A DNA stretch of 64,000 bases from Laccaria trichodermophora. Its lineage: Eukaryota; Basidiomycota; Agaricomycetes; Agaricales; Hydnangiaceae. The DNA lies in NCBI GenBank assembly GCA_018417955.1, contig JACTVC010000046.1:124001-188000 (forward strand), read 5' to 3'. Below are positions 52,019 to 64,000 of this stretch, piece after piece; the first letter of the stretch is position 1; the number at the start of each line of letters is the position of its first letter. The notes below the pieces were generated by a model, which was given only the letters and a program-made list of their open reading frames with translations, was not told where the DNA came from and made no database searches. A program made the position numbers and the translations under genes.

Positions 52019-53281
52019 ATGAGCTTTCAGCATTTTCGCCTGGGAGAACTTCCCCTGCACCAGCAACAACAAAGTATTTCGTCCCCGCTTATTTCCCAAT
52101 CCATACTCACCTAACCAACATTTTAGCCACTCCTTCTTCCACTTTTCCCAGCAATCCTCACAAATCAGTCTCTTCTTCCTCATCAAAGCAACCTTATGGA
52201 TCAGGAGACTCAGACGACGGCTACACCCTCGTCTTTCCCAATCTCGATGAGTTTCAGGCTTGGCGGGCTAATGAGGAAGAGCGCCAAATGGTCGAGTTCG
52301 TCAAGGTTTGAATCTTCCCCGCGCTCAGTTTTGTGAAACCCTTCATCGTTAGTAGGGCGATACTCATGGAAGCAAGGCCGTCCCACCGCGTTTCAAGGAC
52401 CACACTAAGCTAGTCTGTGCGAGACATTCACGAAGTGGCAGAAAGAAGTATGTCAAGAAGCATCCAGAGAGAGTTCGAAAGGTTCCCAGTCGCAAGGTAC
52501 TTGATCAGCAATCTACATGGAAACTATTCTCAATGTGCTCAGCTCGAAGGTCAAGGTTGTCCAGCATCTATAAGCTACAAGACTTATTTCGACACAGAAG
52601 AAGTGCGCGCTTGTTGTAAGTATCCAGCGCACTCGCTCTCCAGAAACCCAATGACTGTTTCACTTAGATATATCCCAGCATTCACATGAGATTGGTGTCG
52701 CAAATCTGCCTTTTACGCGGCGCGGCCGCAAGGCTGCCGTCCAATCAGAGAAAGAACGTGGCCGCAAAAGCATGAGCGCTCCAGAGGGCGGCAGTGTAGA
52801 CCCATCCAATATCGCCTCTACGAGTGTCAGCGCATCTGTTGCACCTTCAAACACCCAGCCTAATAATACATTTTCGTCTGCGGTATCTATGCTGGCTCCT
52901 CTCCCCGTCCAGCCCTCGTATCCAGCCCCGCACGCCCAGCCATACGGATACCAAGTTCAGCATCAGCAACAACAACCGCAACAGCAGTACGCCCCCCTCG
53001 CAGGACACCAAAGCATATCACATGAGCGATGGGAAAATATGGCAACACTCTTCCACACAATACGCGATCATGCCAGAGCATTTGAATATCCTACTGCCAG
53101 CGTTGCGGCACTAGAAACGGTGCTCATAAGGCTATACCTAGAGAGCCCGATGGGAGTGGGAGTTGGAATGGGTGTACAGCCGAACCTAGGAGTTATCTTA
53201 CAGCATGGAATGGCACAGCAGCGGCCGGCTACACAAGCCAACAGCGATGTCAACGGCGTTGCTGTTAATGAGGAGCCATGA
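52019..53281 (+). CDS. Putative WRKY/GCM-class zinc-finger transcription factor
   Basis: The start at 52019 is chosen because MSFQHFRLGELPLHQQQQ joins, through an intron with donor GTATTT and branch-like CTAAC before TTTTAG, into the main frame. Main part: DDGYTLVFPNLDEFQAWRAN, HTKLVCARHSRSGRKKYVKK, LEGQGCPASISYKTYFDTEE and ACYISQHSHEIGVANLPFTR. The spaced Cys and the final H-x-H (HSH) fit the WRKY-GCM1 superfamily fold (FAR1/FLYWCH-like). Two short basic AT-hook-like stretches follow (RRGRKA, RGRKS), then a Gln/Pro-rich region and a helical C-terminus ending NGVAVNEEP. Five exons. No target genes can be deduced. Confidence 0.72.
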
Positions 53282-53380
53282 TGTCATGAAGCGTGACACT
53301 TTGATTGCATTTTAGTCTACACCCTTGTATTTATTTAATGTCTTTGCCTTTATTCATTCTTCTTGTTCCACTCTTTCCTC

Positions 53381-55218
53381 ATGTCCGCCTTAAATTTTGC
53401 AAGGCAGGCCTTTGGCAGGGAGAAACCTCGCGTTTGTTGTTCACCTCTTTTCACTCATTATCGCCCTGACCCTGCCTGTTAATTAGTCCTCGATCACTGA
53501 TTGGGTCGAAATCTTGACATCGGCGAGCATCGAGGAGGAGGCCTATGACGGGTGAGTACTCGAACCATGCTGCCATCCCGATGTGCACCAAATAAACCCC
53601 TCAGCATCCCAGAACTAGTCGATTCGATCAACCTCCAACCCACCGGGTATGTCATCAGGGTCCACGCGCAATAGCCCCCCCTTACCCATTCCCGCACTCC
53701 AGTCCAGCAGAAGCCTCACGCGCACTCAGGAAGAAACTCAAGCATGGCAGTCCACATCAGCAGTACCGTGCTTTGGTGGTTCGTAGCCTCCTCGCACCGT
53801 CTTGAGGCTTGCTGCCTTATCTTGCACCTTCCAAACGCTAGCTTCTCAAGGCTCTTGTGGAAAACTGTGGCCACAAATTCCAGAGTACGTCGTCTACTCG
53901 AGGGTCCACTGCTAAACTAATACGTTTGAGTAGCCACGTTCGCGGATGGGCATCTCACCGATGCACTGAAGCAGATTGCAAATGATTCCCAAACTGATAG
54001 GAGAGTGAAGAAAAAACTGATTCTCGTGCTCACCTCTTGGCGTGATCAATTCAAGTCGGATCCGTCCATGTCTCTTGTGGCGGGCTTGCTCAAGCAATGC
54101 CGCGGAACTGGTCAGCGTCTCAGCCAGGCAGATCTGACCACGTTGGCGGGTTTGCACGGCGTTTCGGAAGATAAGAAAAAGAACGAAAAGGAAGAATTGA
54201 AGAAGAAAGCAAAGCAAGAGAAGGAAGCGAAGGAACGAGCGCGGAGAGAACTGGAAGCACAGCGCAGCGTTAAGACGAAGCGCGTTCCCTTCAATTTTGA
54301 GAAGGTTTTTGTGGTTCATTTAGTATAGCAAGATGAATTTCTGACTTTTTTTAAGGATAAACCGAAAGTTTTGGCGAGTATCGTTGACGCTTCTCAAGCA
54401 TCTAGTAATCTCGTCAACTCTATTACGGTTTGTCCTCAACGCTTTACACAGTGTTCATCTTTTGTTGATTACGGCAACAGCTCGTAAACCCAGAGGTGGA
54501 CAGTCTTTTGACAAACGAACGCGTCCAGGACTGTCTACAGAAAGCCAAACAAGCCGCAAAGGTCGTTGTTCGCTATATTCAGGTAGGATGGTCTCCATCT
54601 AACCTGATAATGTACTCAAGCTTCCTGTGGTAGCTTGTTGAGAACGAGGAGTTGATCGGTACACTTATCGAAACCAACGAACGCATCGTGGCAGCGTTAG
54701 AAATGTACGACAAGCTGTCAACGACAGATCCGAGTTCAGACGCAGATATTTCTCGCGCCATCACATCTGGGCTAGCCGCTGCCAATATCACAGATGAAGG
54801 GGAGGTGGCCAAGTTGCAGGGAAAGCAACGCGCTGCTGTGGCGAAAGCACAGTTAACGAAAGACAATCCTGTCCGGCTTTACCCCGACTTGGAGGATCTT
54901 AATTTTGGGCCTCTGGGAGCTTCTTCGACAAACCTTCCTCCACCAATACGACCTTCCGCTCTTTCAGACGACGGAGAGCAGGACGATATTGAAAAGAGAG
55001 GATCGTTATCAGATTTTAGCGACTACGAGTCATCGGACGAGGAAACGCATAAAGCCGTTGCTGGACCCTCCTCGAAACGAAATTATGTGACAGTTTCTGA
55101 CGACGACGACGGATTTGCAGCTATCGCTCGCGGAGCAGCATCCACAAGTGGCGTGGCTGATGACCCTTTCGCTGATCCTTTTGCTGACGATACTGAGAGT
55201 GGAACGTATAGAAGATGA
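53381..55218 (+). CDS. LSB5: VHS-GAT adaptor LSB5
   Basis: Links ubiquitin/Arf-type signals to actin and endocytic sorting. Start at 53381 gives MSALNFARQAFGREKPR before the first intron. VHS domain: SITDWVEILTSASIEEEAYD, IPELVDSINLQPTG, LLKALVENCGHKFQ, FADGHLTDALKQIANDSQTD and VKKKLILVLTSWRDQFKSDP. A Lys/Glu-rich helix (KKKNEKEELKKKAKQEKEAK) follows. GAT domain: ASQASSNLVNSIT, LLTNERVQDCLQKAKQAAKV, LVENEELIGTLIETNERIVA. The acidic C-terminus ends with two DPFAD motifs (DDPFADPFADD), short peptides that usually bind endocytic adaptors. About eight introns. Confidence 0.9.
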
Positions 55219-55417
55219 GGGTTTTTCAGTCGGCATAGAATTGGATTTTACTGGTTAAATGATCTATATCAAGGCGGAGGAACCGTGTATATTAGGATAG
55301 CTTGTTTTTGGATTTCAGATGAGGATGTCCGTTGGAAAGCGTGTGACGCTGAATCCCATAGTGATCACAGCCATAACCAAAGCAGGGAGAATGCTCATAC
55401 AACGCATTGTGGACACA

Positions 55418-56981
55418 TCAGACATCTTCCCACTGTATAATATTCCTCCCATCACTGGGTCCAATCCAGAACGGCTTCAGCATAGTGGGTAGACGTATAC
55501 TCGTAATTTCCCCGGCGTCGTCTAGGATCGCTCCGTTCTCGAGCAGGGCAACGATCAGTCGTGGGATTGCCGCGGCGGTGCCGTTCAGAGTATGAGCAAA
55601 CGGAAGTCGCGCCGGCGTTGGAGATGGCTCGCCTTGGTGCGATGACCCTTGTGGGCGATAGCGAATATGCAGACGCCGTGATTGGTAGTCTGTACAATTT
55701 GAGAGAGATGTTACTTCTCCCCAACCTCCACGACCAGGCATCCAGGCCTCCATGTCATATTTGCGATAGGCACTCGCGCCCAACTCTGGTGTGGGCATGT
55801 CGAGAATCCTGGGTAAATTAAGAGGGAGGAAAAGATATACAACGCATATTCATACCTGAAAGGGATACATAAACCCTGTAGTATGGACTTTTGGATGGTC
55901 ATCATCTCTTCCATCATTGCCTCACTTTCCCCCTCTGCAGTCACAGTAAACAGCTCCACCTTTGTAAACTGATGCACTCGATAAAGGCCACGAGTGTCAG
56001 CAGATCTGGCGCCCGCCTCAGCTCGAAAGGCGTGTCCCACGCCGACAACTTTTAGAGGCAACGCAAGTGAGGAGAAAACTTTGTTTGCGAACATCCCAGC
56101 TAAAGGGATTTCAGAAGTTCCTGAGAGAACGAGTTCTGGAGATGAATGATGGGGAGAGGATATGTGATACATATGCGACACGGGAGGATCAGAATCATCC
56201 CGAGGCTGAAATCCACAGCGAAGAGCAATGTCTGAACGTACCACATCAGGAGCAGTTACAGGTGTGAAGCCATGCTTGAGTGCTATTGACATGGCGTAGT
56301 TGGTCAGTGCGAGCTCCAAAAGCGCTGCTTCGTTTTTGAGAAAGTACCATGACGATCCTGTCACCGTTGAACCGCTTTCTAGGTCGAGCAAACCGAATTT
56401 CTGGCATATTGTCACGTGATCGCGATGAGAGTTTGAGGGTATAGGATGACCGTATTCTGCCAGAGTGACAGCGGCAGACTCGGGACCCAAGGGTGCATTT
56501 GGGTGTGTGTCGTTGGGAATGGAAAGGGCAAAATGAAGACATTCCTGTTCAGCGAGATGAAGTTGGGCTTCTAGTTCCTTTACTTCGGCTTTGAGTTTTG
56601 TCGCCTCTGCACGTGCAGTCTCCTTATCCGAGCTACTTCGGATGCGTTCACCAACCATAGAACGAAGGTTTCTTTTAGCATTGAGTTCGGCCGAAATCCG
56701 CTTGCATTCGTTGTAGGCCCGGGCTACGGAGGCTATGGCGTTGTGTGGTATGCGGGCCTTGCGGTTTAGCGCATTGAGAGATTTTGAGGTAACGTTTTCC
56801 GAGATGTCGCGATAGTTGATTCTTGGTTGGGGGAGCTCGCTAGAAGCGCTGATGTGAGTATGTCTGCAGTTTCTTGGCTCGTTTCGAGAATAAGTGTAAG
56901 TGTATGGAATAGAATAGAATAGAAACTCACTAGATGTGAATTTACAATAGACCTGCTGCAACGCCTTGCAAGTGAAGCCAT
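55418..56981 (-). CDS. Mitochondrial seryl-tRNA synthetase
   Basis: Class-II synthetase charging mitochondrial tRNA-Ser. The start at 56981 gives a short basic leader (MASLARRCS); splicing to [20 protein letters not shown] is best with a donor GTCTAT inside the leader, but this junction is uncertain. Then a coiled-coil tRNA-binding arm ([40 protein letters not shown]), [52 protein letters not shown] (motif 2 side), [33 protein letters not shown] and, in the last exon, [20 protein letters not shown] (motif 3). The shortened insert and separate leader fit the mitochondrial form. Divergent from the RFC gene. Confidence 0.92.
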
Positions 56982-57102
56982 GAGAAACGATGCCGGAAAC
57001 TTTGCGGAAACGGACTCCAACTTTATCGAATTTGGACGTCACCACCAAACAATCTTCCGTCGTGACATTTGTGACCGGACGCGTTCCTTCGTTTTGAAAT
57101 TC
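56982..57102. promoter_or_regulatory. 121-bp divergent promoter (mitochondrial SerRS / RFC)
   Basis: The two start codons are 121 bp apart. Confidence 0.45.
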
Positions 57103-58526
57103 ATGTCATCTTCAACCGCGAAAGGGAAGGCTCCCAGTGCAGCTGAAACTCCCTATGAGCTACCTTGGTGCAGTGTTATATTTTGTAACTCGAGTGCAAT
57201 GTTCATCTTTTTTTGTAGGGTCGAGAAATACAGGCCCACCGTTCTTGACGATGTCGTTGGCAACTCGGACACAATCGAACGCCTCAAAGTGATTGCTCGC
57301 GACGGAAACTGCCCACACATTATTATATCGGTGTGAACTATTCCAAACTGTCTTCATGTTGGAAACTGAGTGTCGAAGACCAGGGTTTACCTGGGATCGG
57401 CAAAACAACAAGCATCCACTGTCTAGCCCACCAGCTCCTCGGTGATGCGTATAAAGAGGGCGTATTAGAACTAAATGCTTCGGATGACCGGTGAGCATGC
57501 TCCGAAATGTATCCCTGAGTTTTGTGCTGAAACACTCCAGTGGCATTGATGTTGTCCGGAACAAGATCAAGACCTTTGCCCAGAAGAAAGTCACCTTACC
57601 CCCTGGTCGGCATAAAATTATAATTCTCGATGAGGCTGACAGGTCAGCTCAATTTACTTGAGATTGTTCCTTGTGCTTAGATCCAACAAGCATGACACCA
57701 GGCGCGCAGCAAGCCCTGCGCCGTACGATGGAAATTTTCTCAAACACGACGCGTTTTTGTCTCGCCTGCAATATGAGCAACAAGATTATCGAGCCCATAC
57801 AAAGTAGATGCGCTATTCTACGATACGCTAAACTCAGGGACCAGGAGATTCTGAAACGACTTCTTGAAATCTGCGAAATGGAAAAGGTTTGCCGCAAATT
57901 TGCTTTTATTTCCCCATCTCATTCGATGGCAGGTGGAATATAACGACGACGGCCTGACGGCACTCATATTTACGTCCGAGGGGGATATGCGACAGGCCAT
58001 CAACAATCTACAGTCTACATATTCTGGCTTTGGTTTCGTTTCAGGAGACAATGTATTCAAAGTGTGCGACCAACCGCATCCTATCATCGTACAAGCTACG
58101 ATTCGGGCTTGTTTAAAAGGTGACATTGACGGTGCCATTGAAAAAGTGAATCAACTTTGGGAGCAAGGGTACAGTGCAGTGGATATTGTGGTGACCATCT
58201 TCAGGGTTGTGAAGATCTTTGACGAGTAAGTGGCTGCGTTAGTCTCTTTTCCTGTGCTGACGGTGATAGAATGCCGGAGTACACCAAACTAGAATACATC
58301 AAGGTTCGTGAGAGTCCATCCCTATCTGTTGAGTTAGACTTGTGATAAATGCTTCTAGGAAATCGGGTTCACACATATGCGGATATTAGAGGGCGTTGGA
58401 ACGCTAATCCAGTTGGCTGGATTAGTTGCGCGACTGTGCAAGATGGTTTGTTATCTAGCTATGCTCGCAATGAAAAATCTAACAAGGAAGAATTAGAATA
58501 GCAAACCTGAGCTGTTTAAAGTGTAG
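57103..58526 (+). CDS. RFC4: Replication factor C small subunit (yeast Rfc4 / human RFC2)
   Basis: Subunit of the PCNA clamp loader. From ATG at 57103: [40 protein letters not shown] (Walker A), [29 protein letters not shown] (Walker B), [33 protein letters not shown] (SRC Arg finger), [19 protein letters not shown] and [11 protein letters not shown], and a final helical collar domain ending [16 protein letters not shown] at 58526. Nine introns or so, including one just before NSKPELFKV; without splicing it the protein would end in an unrelated tail. Confidence 0.95.
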
Positions 58527-58722
58527 TTGACATTTTAGTCTATGTATAATGTGACATGCCTCGTTTCCGATTGTTGAAATCCTAAAAAGGCAATGGCGGG
58601 TCGTCCCTTGAACAACATATTCAACTCGTTTTTTGCCTGCATGCACGCTGCCTTTCCCTTTTGCCTCTTCTTACCTTTGTCCTCTTGATGCCCCCTTGTT
58701 GACCTTTTTACTCCCTTCCCCC

Positions 58723-60270
58723 ATGGACGACCCGCCGTATACATCTCCCGACGAGGACCCCTTCAATGTTCAGCCTTTGCTGAAGCAGCCGAGGCGTCGT
58801 CGCTCAAGCATGCTTGATAGATGGATTAAAGACCAACAAGCACTTCCCTCAGACGCCCACGATGAAACCTTACGAGCAAAGAACGACTCCAAGCTCAGCC
58901 CATACCTTGCATACCCAGAGCTGATGCCCTCCAGTGTTGCACCACACAACGACATCTCCACCCTTCATAGCTATGACCTCGTAGAAGATGACGATATCCC
59001 ACAGACGACACAGCCAGTGTCAGAGGTACGGTCCTACTCTCTCCCACAAAAGACGTATCTTGACATTTCCATTTAGCTTCCGTCCACTCCAACTGCGTCG
59101 CGTTCCCCCAAAGGCTCTAAAAGCCGTACCCCGTCTTCTTTTCGACATTTTAATCTCCCTTTTCGAGCCAGTTACCCCGCCGCACCCCCATCTCCCACAG
59201 GCGCCAACAATACGCCAACTCGTCCCTTGTCTCGCTTGTCACTCTTTCCGCGGAGCCCACGCCATAGTTCAAGTACAGCTACCACTGCCACAACACCTCA
59301 GCATGTTCGGTCCTCGAGTCTCTCGACGACCAATACAAGCGTTTATGATCAATCGCCAAAGGTTTCGGCAACGTCCCCACCTAAATGGCGTCCAAGTGTC
59401 CTTGGCCATTTTTCACAGTCATCTATTGCTCAGCCCTCGATGTTGGCCTCGGATCCAAGTTATACGCACTCTCGTCCCAGTGTATCTTCCGGCGATACGT
59501 CAAACACAAACGCATCTCGAGCTCTTACAACGCCGGAACTTTCTATACCCCCATCTCCTTCTAAACTCTCCCTCTTTAGCTCCATTCGCACTCGCAACCG
59601 GTCATCTGGAAGTTTTTTCAAGTCCCAGAACAGCGTAGCTTCTTCCAGCTCGATATGGCACCCCCGAGCAATTACAGATGATTTCTCACCGAATGGATCT
59701 GATTGTATCACGGGATCAACATCTACTCTCCCTCGTCGAGCGCCATTCGCACCGAAACCTGGCTCCCTTCTCAACAACGTGAGCAACGAGGACGAGCTTG
59801 ACGGTCATGTTTCATCTCGCCCTAATAAACGTGATTCTTTGCGGGGGCTCGTGATTATGACCTCTGGAGGGACTCTGTCTCGTGCCGCCTTTTCTCCATT
59901 GAGTTCTCGGACTCAGAAGAGAAAGAAGAAGCTTGTCATAAGTGGTGTTGGCGTGAACGAAGTCCGGAAATTCGAAGGAGTGAAGCGATGGTGTGAGGTA
60001 TGATCAGATCTCATTCTTTTCGTTCTCAGTATCTCACCCAATATGAATCAAGAGCTTTGGCGAAATCCGTCAGATATCGAGAGCACCCAATGGTGACCTG
60101 CATGTTGACTTTCGTCGGGCCGATGTAGCAGACACAGTACGTATCTTACGTATTGTTTGCTCGATTTAGAACTCACGTCTTCTGTCAAGGTATGCCGCGT
60201 ACGCGCCAAAGTTTTCATCGCTGGTGTTGGCAGTGTACAGCTATCATGGTACACTGGCGACAAGCGATGA
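58723..60270 (+). CDS. Ser-rich protein with C-terminal RRM-like domain
   Basis: Function not known. From ATG at 58723: NVQPLLKQPRRRRSSMLDRW and SKLSPYLAYPELMP, then about 250 residues of Ser/Thr/Pro-rich disordered sequence. The C-terminus is compact: KKLVISGVGVNEVRKFEGVK, RWCESFGEIRQISRAPNGDL, HVDFRRADVADTVCRVRAKV and FIAGVGSVQLSWYTGDKR. This reads as an RRM-like fold: LVISGVG in place of RNP2, and GDLHVDFR in place of RNP1. Introns after QPVSE, after RWCE and after VADT; the middle one uses an AAG acceptor. Stop at 60270. Conserved core looks under selection, so an RNA-binding role is plausible. Confidence 0.72.
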
Positions 60271-61013
60271 TTGGCTTTTCCTTTCCTTCAATTCTGTATG
60301 TTCCGATCGGTTCATTTAGCCCCTGCCAAAGCCATTTCTCACCTTTGAACCAGCCCTGATACTCCCGAACGACCCGAACGATGTGGAACACAATCTTTCA
60401 CCTACTGCGATAATACCGAATCTATGTAACACTATCATCACAAGACTCTGTGCATACCACGTCCTCAGTGTAGCGACGCCACCTTCAACTCTTTTTAGGC
60501 AGAATACCCTATGTCCAGCCTCACGAACTTTGTAGCATGCTCGTAACGTCCTCCGTACACACCTACATACTAGATACTATCATAATCTGACGACTCGAAC
60601 GCGATCGCGACTGATCATGATCATGTTTACTGCTCGATCGCTCTAAAAATAGATCTATATATTTAGCCCTTCGATCGTGGTGCACCTATTTTGTACGTTG
60701 AACAGAAGAGGCACACGTAGGGGTTCGTGCACCATACAGGAACGGTTCTGACCGTACGAAGCAAGCACACTTCTAGCAAGAAGCGGGACGTGGACTGGCA
60801 TTTGCAGTACACTACTCCCTCAAGCAATGTAGTCCAGATGCAAAACCATGGACAGGATGCCTGTGTAGAAAGTAGCATAAAACAGACAATGTCAGTGAAA
60901 GTGAGAAGAAATAAACGTCAAAAGATTTTCTTTTCTAGGCGAAAGTCCCTTTTGGGAAGGTGAAAGGGACGAGCAAAAGAATAAAAAAGAAGTAAAGAAA
61001 TGATGAGGAAATG
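60271..61013. other. Convergent intergenic region, 743 bp
   Basis: Between two gene ends. Probably long 3' UTRs; rich in CGATCG/TGATCA palindromes around 60600-60680. No gene or RNA recognised. Confidence 0.45.
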
Positions 61014-64000
61014 TCAAGTTTTTGAGCCCCATTGATTCCACTCAGCGGAGCCGCCAGAACTCCTAGTCATCTGACTGCTCGTTCCCTGGAAATTCAGGAC
61101 GGGAGGTGGCACGTTTACGCGAGAATGCCGTCCAACAAATCCACGGGGGTTATTACGGCTTGTGTTGACCATAAGTTGGGAATCGCGTCGCCCCTGCCGC
61201 CGATGAGTTGTAATCGATTGAGGAGGGTTGACATTCCTTTCTACAGTGCCACCAGCAGGATTAGCGTTCTGTGAGTTTGAATTTTGTGTGATCTGTCCAA
61301 CGGCCAGACTTTGGCCTGGATGATTCCAACCAGAATTTGTCGCTGCATGTTGGGATGGAGCTGGGATAGGGTGGCGTGGAGGATAGGGGTAAGTGTAGTG
61401 CGGCCAGGGGGGTCCGTTGGAGTTTTGTAGCCGGGGTGGTCCACCAGGATAAGCTACTCCAGCTCCAGCCATGTATTGATCCAGAGCTTCTGGTTGATAC
61501 ATCGCGATGAGCGTACCTTGGTCGTTTTGGATAAACCCCGTGGGCATCAGAGGCGCTTGACCGCTGACTCGTTGAGGTGCTTGATCTGTACCCTGCGCAC
61601 GCGGCGGATGCATTGCATAGGGAATATAGGACTTTTAAAGCGTAAACGAGAAGAAGGTCAACCAAATTCAATGATAAGCTTACCCCATACATGCCGACTG
61701 GCGGCCAACCCTGGCCTCCTGCGGGACCGTTCGCATCCGACCCAGCCGGAGTCGCAAAGGCCGGTGGAGGTGGGGGTAGATGAGAAGGATACACAGGATA
61801 CCCATTATAGAACGGCATCGGGTATGGGGGTTGTTGTGCGTAAGGATGCACCCACGGAGGCATCGCGGAGTAGTAAGGACTGCTTGGAAGGGGATAGGGA
61901 TAAGGCGATGGAGTGAACGGTGCATTGACGGAGGCTAACGAGTTGAAACTAGGCGAGGTAGGTGCGTTCGCTGGGGATTCAAGGTCGTCATACCATTCGC
62001 GGTAATTTTCGGTCTTGTGCGATGTCGGCAATGAGTCTGGAGATCGATCTTGTTGCGCTACAGGTCCGGAAGCAGCATCTGCGCTCAATCGTTCATCCGA
62101 TTTTTGAGTATGAGGAACGACCGACAAATCAGAATCCCGTTGGTTTCCCATATTTACAGTGTCCTTGGAGCGTTCGGGAGCGAAGGAACTTTCCAGCGTG
62201 TCGGCATGTGAAGGGGAAATAACTTGATCCTGTCCGATATTGAAAGAGCTCTTGTCGCCAAACCCATCTGGAAGAATGAATCTGCGAGGGCTGAACTGGT
62301 CATGGTTTTGAAATCGGCCCCTTCCTCGGGTGAGTTTCCAAGGGCTTCTCGGAGGGTTGCAATCGCGAAGCTGGACTCGCATCGCACGCCCTTCGTAAAC
62401 ACGGTTGTGCTTCGTACCCACATTGTGAATGAACGCATAAAAAAATCATACGAGACGTCGCATACCTCTTCATATACAGCACGTGCGGGGCTTTCAGTGT
62501 TGTCGAACTTGACGAACGCAAAAGCTGCACAAGAGTTGGCTGTGGCAAAAAAAAAGAACATTAGTAAATATCGTGATGCTCACTCAAGGTAACAAGAATG
62601 AGGATCTTACTTGGTTTCACAAGTTTAACACTTTCAAGTCCTCCAAACCTTGAAAAGAATCTCCTGACCTTTTCCTCGTCCCAAGCGCCAGGCCCGAACA
62701 TTTCTAGACCTCCTACAAAGAGGGTGGTGGGATCGAGTTCCCTATCCGGACGCGGGGTATGAAAATATGGGTGTTCTTTGAGTTCACACAATTCACTACG
62801 CAAATCTTCTCCATTGTTCGGGGTGAGGGGGTATATCGGTCCAGGGGTTCTGGGTGTAGTTGGCGACATTTCTAAGCCAGGAGTTTCAGGGACAACAAGT
62901 TCTTGTCCGTTAACATCCGGTACGCTTTTGAGGACGTCTGAACCTAGAGCAGAGGAGTCGCTGGTAATATAGATTAGTATGAGTTTTGAATATTTCCTGC
63001 GACTAACCGCAGTTCTTCTTCGATGGTTTCGCTCCACGCTTTCCATTTCTGTGTACCATCCGCGGGAGGTCCACCAAGAGGAGGGAAGTCAGTGTTCGTC
63101 CAGCCAAACCTTTCAGTCGAGGTGACGCCTTGAAGTTCCTCAGATGTATCTTGCGATACTGGTTTGGGGTCGCGGGCTTGTATTTGAACCCTGGATTCCC
63201 TGGAACTCATCTGATGCAAGGTTAACCCGGTAGAAACGTGACTAGGGCTAGTTTCTACATCATTTCTAGTTGTTGAGGGTTATAATGCTCATGAGAGGAC
63301 GTTCAACTCACGTAACGAGAAGGGACGGTGTTCCAAAAACGCATTGTCTTGTGGATGAAGCGGGTAAGGTGTCGGGTTGGTGTTTGGGCCAAAATTTCCG
63401 GGGCGGTGTTCGAAGCCGAATGTAGGAGGTTGATGCGCCCACGTAACCGTGAGGTGAGGGACCCGACGTAACGTCTGATCAAATCATCCTCAGTTTTAAG
63501 AGACGATAAACTGGTCAAACGCACCATCAAGGCGCTGACGCAATCGTCACGGTGTTCCCATTTTATTTCCCAACAGGACTTGTCCATGACAGCAGACCGT
63601 GGAGCGTTGTGGGGGACAGGATATGATTTCCAGGTTACATCATCCTCGTGAGCCTTATCATCTGCTTATGATGTTGAATAAAGCTACATGACAAGAAAAC
63701 CGTGCATACACTTACCGTGGGAAACCCCTGGGTATAAACCAAAGTTTTCCAATGGGCCGAAAAATGTTGCAAGTTTTCTTATCGTCTGAACCCGTATCAA
63801 TGAGACTTCAACCGAGCGTAAAAAAGCATCGGACTCACGTCTGCATTATACTCAACCGGTTGTAAGAATATACTGGTGTCTCGCAAAAGCGAGTCCGCTT
63901 GCGCCGCGGCTCTCGCTTCAGCGTTCACGGCGTCACCATTATAAAAAATATTAAAAAACCTTGGACGGTTCAATCATCTTGTAAACCGTGAGAGATGACA
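61014..64000 (-). CDS. Large RRM RNA-binding protein, 5' end outside the window
   Basis: Partial: the first exon(s) lie beyond 64000. The first visible exon reads RFFNIFYNGDAVNAEARAAA, then LQPVEYNADTIRKLATFFGP, LENFGLYPGVSH, WEIKWEHRDDCVSALM and RRVPHLTVTWAHQPPTFGFE (a degenerate RRM pair with a linker). A Ser/Thr-rich linker contains RFGWTNTDFPPLG. A canonical RRM follows: TLFVGGLEMFGPGAWDEEKV (RNP2), RRFFSRFGGLESVKLVKP and NSCAAFAFVKFDNTESPARA (RNP1). The C-terminal 400 residues are Pro/Tyr/Ser/Gln-rich (YPYPLPSSPYYSAMPPWVHP, RRQGRRDSQLMVNTSRNNPR) and stop at 61014. The junction near 63200-63310 is ambiguous: GTTACG as donor and ATGAG or TTCCAG as acceptor keeps the frame. Possibly a post-transcriptional regulator. 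Confidence 0.82.

Noticed and set aside
1..64000. CRISPR array, rRNA operon or bacterial-type operon
   Set aside because: No spaced short repeats of that kind, no rRNA sequence, and introns throughout show a eukaryotic nuclear genome.

Overview
This window comes from the nuclear genome of a mushroom-forming basidiomycete (Agaricomycetes). The evidence is dense introns of about 45-65 nt, very short intergenic distances, typical fungal housekeeping genes (ADE5,7, SED5, TAF1, RRB1, UTP11, RFC, pacC), an accessory block with a fungal Crypton-like tyrosine recombinase carrying a GCR1-type C-terminus, and two Crinkler-type genes.

Layout. 1-9.6 kb holds compact housekeeping genes: the 3' part of ADE5,7, an ankyrin/CCCH zinc-finger protein, a bacterial-type glycerol-3-phosphate dehydrogenase, the Qa-SNARE SED5, an RRM ribosome-biogenesis protein and an orphan gene between 29-bp direct repeats. 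10.1-12.1 kb is a broken Crinkler/kinase gene. 12.3-22 kb is again compact (serine-rich hypothetical protein, microsomal GST, RRB1, REG-gamma proteasome activator, TAF1). 22-44 kb is an accessory island: a degraded uL1 gene, an XPG/FEN1-like nuclease pseudogene split by a 3.8-kb LTR element with identical LTRs, a Crypton-like recombinase gene split by a second 6.1-kb LTR element that carries one intronless 1,401-codon frame, a TA-flanked MITE inside one of its LTRs, and a Crinkler/kinase gene that looks intact. 44.7-64 kb returns to compact genes: pacC with nine PacC target sites just upstream, myosin light chain, AYR1-like reductase, a GPI-anchored PLC-like protein, UTP11, a WRKY/GCM-class factor, LSB5, mitochondrial seryl-tRNA synthetase, RFC small subunit, an RRM-like hypothetical protein and a large RRM protein running off the right edge.

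How the parts relate. The two conserved flanks hold unrelated housekeeping functions, many paired head-to-head with about 90-120 bp between start codons. The centre is a nest of mobile elements in which each insertion can be ordered. The nuclease and recombinase genes were there first. The two LTR elements then entered them with 5-bp target duplications, and the MITE later entered an LTR. Premature stops in this island are nearly all explainable as C-to-T changes. Exon boundaries were deduced by eye from splice signals and family similarity; no alignment, expression data or database search was available.
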